A DNA stretch of 12,350 nucleotides, from contig URDQ01000060.1 in assembly GCA_900546675.1 (NCBI GenBank), forward strand, positions 1-12,350, in the 5' to 3' direction. A program made the translations under genes and the position numbers. Shown here in pieces: positions 7,390 to 12,350 of the stretch (within the stretch, counting starts at the first letter, position 1; the number at the start of each line of letters is the position of its first letter). The stretch is from an uncultured Porphyromonas sp. Lineage in GTDB: Bacteria; Bacteroidota; Bacteroidia; Bacteroidales; Porphyromonadaceae. Under the pieces are notes generated by a model. That model ran no database searches. It saw only the letters and a program-made list of their open reading frames with translations, and was not told the origin of the DNA.

Positions 7390-8688
7390 TTACTCCTTGA
7401 CGACTGGCGTGATGCGGTCTAGCTCGAAGCCGTCAGCGAGCGTGGCGCCCTTGGTCACCTTGCGGGTATTAATATTGTACTGGTAGATGGTCGTAGGAGC
7501 ACCCTCCACATTGGCACCAATGCTCACCAAGTCACCATTACGTACGACCAACTGACCGAAGTTACCATTGCTAAAGGGGATATCCTTGATATGCTCGACC
7601 TGCTGCGTCTTGATGTTGCAGCGTAGCCAGTAGTAGATGTAGCGATTGGTCTTGCTGCTCCAGTCGGTATTGCCCTTCTCCTTGAAGTCGGGATCCTGCA
7701 TATAGAGGAGTACCTCGTCATCATTGAGCGGGAAGACGGTGATGATCTTACCACGAGGCTGTGCGTAGCCATCGAAGCTCTTGTCCGTCTCCATAGAGCC
7801 AGCGTTGACACGGAAGAGGAAGCTGCGCTGCTTCGTGCCGCTCTTCTTCTTAGCGTTTTCGGGGATATTGCAGGTAGCAGCAGCGAAGTAGAAGTTGCCC
7901 TTGGAGTCAAAGAAAGTCTTCTGACTGCGTGTTTCTCCAAAAGAGGTAGAGCTCAGATGCTCGCAGCGTGTATCCTTGTCGATCTTCTTAACCTCCATAG
8001 TACTTGCATCGATGAAAGCGATGTAGATCTCATTACGCTTAGGAGGTAGTGCCATAGAGGTCTTCTTAGACTTCTCCATATAGACATGTGGGTAGATGAG
8101 CATATTGTCAGCCTTGCGGTAGCCGAGCAGACCACTGGAATTAAAGAGCTCACCCTCCTCAGGCTTAGGTAGAGCAAGCTTACCCTCAGCAGTGATGACC
8201 ATCTTATTGACATCGACCTTGACCCAAGAGACCTCCTCCTTGTCACCTACGGAGCTAAGCATAACGAGCGTATTGTCGTCTAGCCAAGCGTGTGAGAAGC
8301 GACGGTCGAGGATCTGTGGCATAGGGAACTCCTTGATCGTCTCGATGCCTGTGTTTGAAATGCGGAACTTGCCGAAGCGTCCCTCACGAGAGACACTGTA
8401 GTAGTAGCCCTGGTGATATAATACGTTAGGCGTTATGGTAGATGCTGAAGTCTCTACGCCCTGCCCCTTGATGCTGAAAACACCCTTGGTCAGGTCAGCG
8501 ACACGTGCGATGATGTGCGGGTCAGTGTTAGCGGTTGACTGACCTGTGGCTCCATCTATAGGTACCCATAGGTCATAGCCCATAGTTATCTCCTTCTGAG
8601 CATTAGGGGAGTCTGTGTCGCACGAAGTGAGCGAGAGGGAGACGAGAGCAACCACGAGGGCTACCAGTAATCGATAAACTTTTGTCAT
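7390..8688 (-). CDS. DUF4374 surface-type lipoprotein, XusB-like
   Basis: This 432-residue lipoprotein has a signal peptide of about 22 residues ending in the lipobox LTSC with Cys23. The residues after the lipid Cys are acidic (CDTDS), resembling the lipoprotein export signal that sends Bacteroidota lipoproteins to the cell surface. The mature N-terminus has the DUF4374 pattern: GYDLWVPIDG (37-46), then an ARVADLTKGVFSIKGQGVE-like strand, followed by many short beta-strand repeats consistent with a beta-propeller. XusB of Bacteroides, a siderophore-binding partner of a TonB receptor, is to my recollection of this type. The gene sits 32 bp downstream of the TonB receptor gene, the usual arrangement for a receptor and its surface ligand-binding lipoprotein. 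Its ligand here is unknown. The riboswitch context favours a cobalt chelate, tetrapyrrole or corrinoid, but iron-siderophore cannot be excluded. Confidence 0.87.
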   Translation of the reverse strand: MTKVYRLLVALVVALVSLSLTSCDTDSPNAQKEITMGYDLWVPIDGATGQSTANTDPHIIARVADLTKGVFSIKGQGVETSASTITPNVLYHQGYYYSVSREGRFGKFRISNTGIETIKEFPMPQILDRRFSHAWLDDNTLVMLSSVGDKEEVSWVKVDVNKMVITAEGKLALPKPEEGELFNSSGLLGYRKADNMLIYPHVYMEKSKKTSMALPPKRNEIYIAFIDASTMEVKKIDKDTRCEHLSSTSFGETRSQKTFFDSKGNFYFAAATCNIPENAKKKSGTKQRSFLFRVNAGSMETDKSFDGYAQPRGKIITVFPLNDDEVLLYMQDPDFKEKGNTDWSSKTNRYIYYWLRCNIKTQQVEHIKDIPFSNGNFGQLVVRNGDLVSIGANVEGAPTTIYQYNINTRKVTKGATLADGFELDRITPVVKE

Positions 8689-8720
8689 AATAATCTAGGT
8701 TGTGATTGTTGAGGATATAT

Positions 8721-10880
8721 CTAGTTGAGGAATATACGGAGCTTGCAGTAGAAGGCTCGTCCAGGCTTCTGTAGCATATAGTTGTCATAGAGCGGACGGT
8801 CTAGCAAATTGCTACTCTGCAGTGATATGGAGTAGCGATCGTGAGCGAAGCTCCAAGTGACCCCTGCCGAGAGGTCGTAGCTGGTCGGGATAATCGCCTT
8901 GGTATCCTTACGACCGAAGGCTGCCCAGGTGAGGTAAAACCAATGGATATAACCTACTCCTGCATTAAAGTGTATAGCACTCGCCTGGATGCCAAACGGT
9001 TTGCGCCAATTAGCCCCTAGGAGCAGATTGCCGTAGAGGAAGGGGTCGTTGGGGATCCGATAGCCATAAGTCGGGTTGGGCTTACCGTAAATGTTAGTAC
9101 GCGTGCGGTCTCGCTCATCGGTGTAAGTGCCGTTGAGCGTGAGATCTAGGAGGTTAGCATAGTTGTACTTAACCTCCATCTCGCCACCGATGACGAGCGA
9201 CGAACCCACATTCTCGTACTGACTCTCTACATCTCCCATCACCACACGGTGAATGTAGTTGGAGACGTCACGATAGAAAGCGGTCGCCTCGTAGTTGAGA
9301 AAGTGGAGGTCGCCCCACTGCACCTGACCGTAGAGCGTTAGGTTGAGGTTGTAAGCTTGCTCAGGATGGAGTTTGAAGTTGGGGTAGATATTGGCTCCAT
9401 TACCCATCAGCTCTCGAGCTGTCGGCAGACGGGTGGCACGCTCGAAGGAGCCTTTGATGGCTAGCTCGTCAGCGATTGCGTAGCGTAAGCCTAGCCCGTA
9501 GCCAAGCTCGTTTTTCGTCTGCTGCGCAGGCACCTTGTCCGATCCTGTCAACCAATACATATCAGCCTGCTCGATGGCGACATGGTAGAGGTAGTCCTTG
9601 ACAAAGACCGTCCCACGCAAGCGACCGTTGAGGAGCGTCGTGCCATAAGAGAGCCCCATAATATGTCTTCCCATACGATCTCTCGAGGCCTTAAAGTTCG
9701 GATCGTAGGTATCGTACCGCTCATTAGCGATGGCGGTCATTTGATAGTTGAGATTGAGATGTCCGCCCTTGGGAAGCAGATAGGCAAAGTTAGCCCGTGC
9801 CGTCCAGGTAGGGCGCACCGTGTGGCGGATCATACGTGTGCGACGCATCACCTCGCTATAGTGGGTCTCTACGAAGGTACCATCCCAGCTATACTTGCGA
9901 TAGGCGGTATCTGTGATTATGATATGGTTACGTGCGAAGGAGGCATCTATCGTAGCCGATAGCCCAGGGGTAAAGAGATTGCGCTTGGCATAGTGTGCCG
10001 AGAAGCTCAAGTCGTCACGATCTCGCATCGCCTCGCCGATGACTAGCGTCTGGCGAAAGCCGGTCTGTATCTCGCTCGCACTCTTCGTATAGCCCACCCC
10101 GAGGAGAGCGGCATCTGCCCAAGGTTTTTTGGTCACACCCAGTTGTAGTCGTCCTAAGAGCGACTGGTAGCCATCGTGAAAGCGACGGAAGTCTCGCTGC
10201 TCGTACTCTTGCGTCTCAGCGTTCCACACCTCCACACCACGCATGATGTAGTCATTCTTAGAGTACTGATAGCGTAGCGTAGGGCGCACCGTAAAGCCGC
10301 TCCGCTGTTCTCTATACTGCCCCGTCAGATCTAGGGCAAAGGTGTGAAAGGAGCCTCCCCGCAGCGAACAGTCTAGATAACTCTCCCCGCGGCTGTTGGT
10401 CACAATATTGACCGCACCACCAAGAGCATCCATACCAAGTTCTGGCGGTACAACCCCTTTGTAGATTTCAACACGATCAATGAGGTTCACTGGCAGTGTA
10501 GCGAGCGAAGCTCCCTCGCCCATCGAGGAGAGCGGCACGCCATTGATAAAGTATCGGACAGCATGCCCCGACATACCATTGATCGATAGCTCATTGCTAG
10601 AGCCTACGCCACCAGACTCTCTGAGCCGTACACCCGAACTCTGAGCGACCAGCTCGTTGAGACTACCCATCGAGGCGATCAGCGGCTTGACATCTAGGCT
10701 AATAGCCGAAAGCGCCTGCTGCTGCATAATGCGTCTATGCGTAGGCGCCACGACAATCACCTCTCCGAGGTTCTCGTAGTCTATCGAGTCGCGATGATTC
10801 CTGAGCGTATCGCGCTGCGCTGTGAGCGGAAGCACACAGCTAGCCAGTAACAGGAATAGGCAAAAGTAGCTACGTTTCAT
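8721..10880 (-). CDS. TonB-dependent outer-membrane receptor
   Basis: This 719-residue receptor has a signal peptide ending near LTAQ (residues 19-22). A TonB-box-like GEVIVVAP (39-46) follows, then a plug domain at about 55-165 with the typical SSGVRLRESGGVGSSNELSING and VEIYKG...LGGAVNIVT (137-161) patterns. The remainder is an aromatic-rich beta-barrel that contains RATRLPTARELMGNG and ends in PLYDNYMLQKPGRAFY plus a short beta-strand. There is no N-terminal carboxypeptidase-like or SusC-type extension, so it belongs with metal-chelate or cofactor receptors and not with glycan SusC proteins. It begins 4 bp after the cbiK stop, so the two are probably translated from one message, and the surface lipoprotein gene follows. 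It would import an envelope substrate using TonB-ExbBD energy. BtuB-like (corrinoid) and siderophore/haem functions remain possible, and no diagnostic ligand motif is visible. Confidence 0.92.
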   Translation of the reverse strand: MKRSYFCLFLLLASCVLPLTAQRDTLRNHRDSIDYENLGEVIVVAPTHRRIMQQQALSAISLDVKPLIASMGSLNELVAQSSGVRLRESGGVGSSNELSINGMSGHAVRYFINGVPLSSMGEGASLATLPVNLIDRVEIYKGVVPPELGMDALGGAVNIVTNSRGESYLDCSLRGGSFHTFALDLTGQYREQRSGFTVRPTLRYQYSKNDYIMRGVEVWNAETQEYEQRDFRRFHDGYQSLLGRLQLGVTKKPWADAALLGVGYTKSASEIQTGFRQTLVIGEAMRDRDDLSFSAHYAKRNLFTPGLSATIDASFARNHIIITDTAYRKYSWDGTFVETHYSEVMRRTRMIRHTVRPTWTARANFAYLLPKGGHLNLNYQMTAIANERYDTYDPNFKASRDRMGRHIMGLSYGTTLLNGRLRGTVFVKDYLYHVAIEQADMYWLTGSDKVPAQQTKNELGYGLGLRYAIADELAIKGSFERATRLPTARELMGNGANIYPNFKLHPEQAYNLNLTLYGQVQWGDLHFLNYEATAFYRDVSNYIHRVVMGDVESQYENVGSSLVIGGEMEVKYNYANLLDLTLNGTYTDERDRTRTNIYGKPNPTYGYRIPNDPFLYGNLLLGANWRKPFGIQASAIHFNAGVGYIHWFYLTWAAFGRKDTKAIIPTSYDLSAGVTWSFAHDRYSISLQSSNLLDRPLYDNYMLQKPGRAFYCKLRIFLN

Positions 10881-10884
10881 CGGC

Positions 10885-11844
10885 TTACTGAGCTATGGAG
10901 TCTGACTGGTGTAGCTTTTCTCCCGTCTCCTCGTAGATCGCTTTCTTATCCATAATAGAGAGACGATGATGTGTCATAAAGAAGTCGACCTTCTTCACGA
11001 TCATCTCCTGCACCTCAGGAAGTTCACCCAGACCACGCACCACGCTCTCGACCTGATAGCCGAGTGCCTCTAAACGGGGTTGCCACTCTTGAAGCATATC
11101 CTCCTTGGCATGCTCGCCTGCCACGATCATCAGCGGCTGTAGAGAGACTCGATTAAGCCCCGTAGCACGCAGACGCTCCAGCGCCTCCTCATAGTAAGGA
11201 TAGCCCTCCACGCAACCTACGATCACCTGCCCATAGCCGTGGTTCTGTAAGTAGTGATCCAGCATTGCATACTGAGCCGTAGCACTATCGTAGGTGCTAT
11301 GCCCTACCCAGAGGTAGGCCACCTCAGGATCGAGGTGAGCCGTCATAATGGAGACCAAGTCCTTGTAGTCGCTTTCGTAGAAGAGTAGTGGTGTCACCAA
11401 CCTAATCTTCTTAAAGAGTTGCTGCATATAAGCCACCTCATAGGATAGCGACTCCATCTCTACGCCATCGACGATCGTCGTCGAGACCACCAGCAGATAG
11501 GTAAAGCCCTCTTGCGCTAGCTTCTTAAGTACTTCTCCAGGCGTGGGGATCTCTATCCCCCGCGTAGCTAGACGCTTGCGTACGATACGCGAACTGTATG
11601 CTTGACGCACCTCTAGCTCAGGATGGGCGGCAGCTATGCGCTCATTGATTGCATCGAGCGTGACCCGACGGGTGTCGTCATGCGTCGTGCCAAAGTGAAC
11701 AACGAGGATAGCCCCTTTGTCATTAGGCCCCATAGCCGCAAAAAGCGAGTCGGTCTCAAAGACCTTATTGCCCGCCTGTAGCGATAGTCCGCCGAGTAGT
11801 ATAGTCATACATAATAGGAGTATACGAAAGTATCGTTGCGTCAT
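10885..11844 (-). CDS. cbiK: Exported CbiK-type sirohydrochlorin cobaltochelatase
   Basis: This 319-residue protein has an N-terminal signal peptide (about residues 1-24, ending LSLQA) followed by a complete CbiK domain, so it should act in the periplasm or envelope. Salmonella CbiK is about 264 residues and cytoplasmic. Aligning by eye to the Salmonella protein from memory, its metal-site residues E89, H145 and H207 correspond to E129 (VDGVEME), H182 (LWVGHS) and H245 (VAGEHA). All three are kept. H83 is replaced by T123. Other family blocks are VVHFGTTHDDT (48-58) and GCVEGYP (210-216). It would insert Co(II) into sirohydrochlorin. Alternatively, like the Porphyromonas CbiK-like haemin-binding protein IhtB, it may bind haem or remove metal from porphyrins. 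It is the first long gene after the cobalamin riboswitch and lies 4 bp before the TonB receptor gene. The C-terminus has about 25 extra residues beyond the family core. Confidence 0.88.
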   Translation of the reverse strand: MTQRYFRILLLCMTILLGGLSLQAGNKVFETDSLFAAMGPNDKGAILVVHFGTTHDDTRRVTLDAINERIAAAHPELEVRQAYSSRIVRKRLATRGIEIPTPGEVLKKLAQEGFTYLLVVSTTIVDGVEMESLSYEVAYMQQLFKKIRLVTPLLFYESDYKDLVSIMTAHLDPEVAYLWVGHSTYDSATAQYAMLDHYLQNHGYGQVIVGCVEGYPYYEEALERLRATGLNRVSLQPLMIVAGEHAKEDMLQEWQPRLEALGYQVESVVRGLGELPEVQEMIVKKVDFFMTHHRLSIMDKKAIYEETGEKLHQSDSIAQ

Positions 11845-11882
11845 ATGGTTGTTGCATTTATCCGCTAAATCAATTTAATCGA

Positions 11883-11993
11883 TCACTTCACTGGCACAGC
11901 CGGCTTGTCATAGCTTGAGGCATAGTACAGTCGTAGCGCCACGCCCACAAGCGCAGCACCTCCCCGAGAGATATGCATCTGATCGATTGACAT
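11883..11993 (-). CDS. Possible 36-residue leader ORF between riboswitch and cbiK
   Basis: An ATG at 11993 opens a 36-codon frame ending in TGA at 11883-11885, 38 bp before cbiK. The peptide begins MSIDQMHISRGGAALVGVAL and ends in KPAVPVK. The frame stays open upstream to a stop near 12036-12038, with GTG as an alternative start. It shows no signal peptide or family I recognise. There is no strong ribosome binding site. It could be a leader peptide, a gene remnant or chance. Confidence 0.22.
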   Translation of the reverse strand: MSIDQMHISRGGAALVGVALRLYYASSYDKPAVPVK

Positions 11994-12009
11994 AGCATTG
12001 AGGTACACT

Positions 12010-12055
12010 TGCCACCGAGCGTACACGATTATATACTAAGTTGCGAGTAGTGGCA
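12010..12055 (-). promoter_or_regulatory. Possible riboswitch expression platform
   Basis: On the transcript, UGCCAC (12055-12050), part of the conserved B12 box and closing helix, is complementary to GUGGCA at 12015-12010, extendable by one G-U pair. Forming this pair would break helix P1 of the aptamer, giving a simple ligand-dependent switch. No terminator with a U run lies between the aptamer and cbiK, so control is more likely translational or through a longer rearrangement. Confidence 0.35.
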
Positions 12056-12236
12056 GGTCTCCTGACTTACCCCAGCCTATCACTGCCTTCCCATCTGACC
12101 CAGTCAGACAGTGGCTCGTAATCATCTTGTGATAGGCTCTGTGAAATAGGGGGATCACAGTAGCGGGCACTGTACCAGATTCTCACTGGACTTCCCTCTT
12201 GCATCGCTCTACTGACGAGCAGATGCACCACCACTC
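12045..12236 (-). ncRNA. Cobalamin riboswitch (B12 aptamer)
   Basis: The minus-strand RNA contains the conserved cobalamin aptamer blocks in order: GATGCAAGAGGGAAGTCCAG, GTGAGAATC, CAGTGCCCGCTACTGTGA (12155-12172), and the 3' B12 box AGTCAGGAGACCTGCC (12067-12052). The ends pair as P1: GAGTGGTGG (12236-12228) with CCACTACTC (12053-12045), nine pairs with one G-U. A 10-bp helix AGCCTATCAC/GTGATAGGCT (12139-12130 with 12083-12074) closes the peripheral arm, which also holds a TCTGAC/GTCAGA hairpin (12094-12108). Such aptamers bind adenosylcobalamin or other cobalamins and lower expression of downstream genes. It lies 200 nt before cbiK and so controls at least cbiK, the receptor and the lipoprotein. 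Confidence 0.95.
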
Positions 12237-12250
12237 AAAGAAGTTGTCCA

Positions 12251-12258
12251 CAAAGGTA
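12251..12258 (-). promoter_or_regulatory. Promoter -7 box for the riboswitch transcript
   Basis: On the minus strand TACCTTTG matches the Bacteroidota -7 consensus TAnnTTTG exactly. It would start transcription near 12244, about eight nucleotides before helix P1 of the riboswitch, which is the expected arrangement. No clear TTG-type -33 box is visible in the A/T- and pyrimidine-rich DNA upstream. Confidence 0.6.
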
Positions 12259-12314
12259 CGAAAAGTTAAGGAGAGGAGGAATGTAGAGATTAGAGGTGTA
12301 GATTCAACTATCAA

Positions 12315-12350
12315 ATGCAACTGAATTGGTTTCATCGAGCTTCTGATAAA
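12315..12350 (+). CDS. Possible start of a divergent gene, cut by the window edge
   Basis: An ATG at 12315 opens a frame (MQLNWFHRASDK) that is still open at the window end. It would be divergent from the B12 operon. There are only twelve codons, no clear ribosome binding site and no promoter box, so it may be chance. Confidence 0.2.
   Translation, partial: MQLNWFHRASDK

Noticed and set aside
10836..10847. LASC near residues 12-15 of the TonB receptor as a possible lipobox
   Set aside because: The hydrophobic region before it is short and the usual LTAQ cleavage site follows. Receptors of this type are normally not lipoproteins.
1..12350. CRISPR array, insertion sequence, tRNA or rRNA
   Set aside because: No regularly spaced direct repeats, transposase reading frame, cloverleaf pattern or rRNA core sequence was seen on either strand.

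Overview
The window looks like chromosomal DNA from a Bacteroidota, most likely Porphyromonas or a close relative. The supporting signs are a -7 element of the TAnnTTTG type, few clear Shine-Dalgarno sites, a DUF4374 lipoprotein next to a TonB-dependent receptor, and fused cobalamin enzymes of the kind found in this phylum. G+C is roughly half by eye. The genus is an inference and no marker gene is present.

All eight confident genes lie on the minus strand, so transcription runs from right to left. At the right end (12045-12258) a -7 promoter box is followed by a well-formed cobalamin riboswitch. A leader of about 200 nt follows, which holds a possible 36-codon ORF. Next come cbiK (an exported CbiK-type cobaltochelatase), a TonB-dependent outer-membrane receptor, a DUF4374 surface-type lipoprotein, a gap of about 0.5 kb rich in inverted repeats, and a four-helix PepSY membrane protein. 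The last four genes are cbiHC, cbiET, cbiGF and cbiL, all of the anaerobic (early-cobalt) corrin ring pathway. Positions 1-236 and 12259-12350 hold no gene that I can support well.

Read as a pathway, CbiK would insert cobalt into sirohydrochlorin. CbiL, CbiH, CbiF, CbiG, CbiE/T and CbiC then carry out C20 methylation, C17 methylation with ring contraction, C11 methylation, acetaldehyde release, C5/C15 methylation with decarboxylation, and methyl migration to cobyrinate. CbiD (C1 methylation) and CbiJ (reduction) are not in the window, nor are the late amidation and nucleotide-loop genes.

The most interesting point is the composition of the locus. A receptor / DUF4374 lipoprotein / PepSY trio, in the same order as the Bacteroides xusABC siderophore system as I recall it, sits between an exported cobaltochelatase and corrin-ring enzymes, downstream of a B12 riboswitch. 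This suggests a B12-repressed cell-envelope system that takes up a cobalt chelate, a tetrapyrrole precursor or a corrinoid and feeds it into corrin synthesis. The substrate cannot be read from the sequence.
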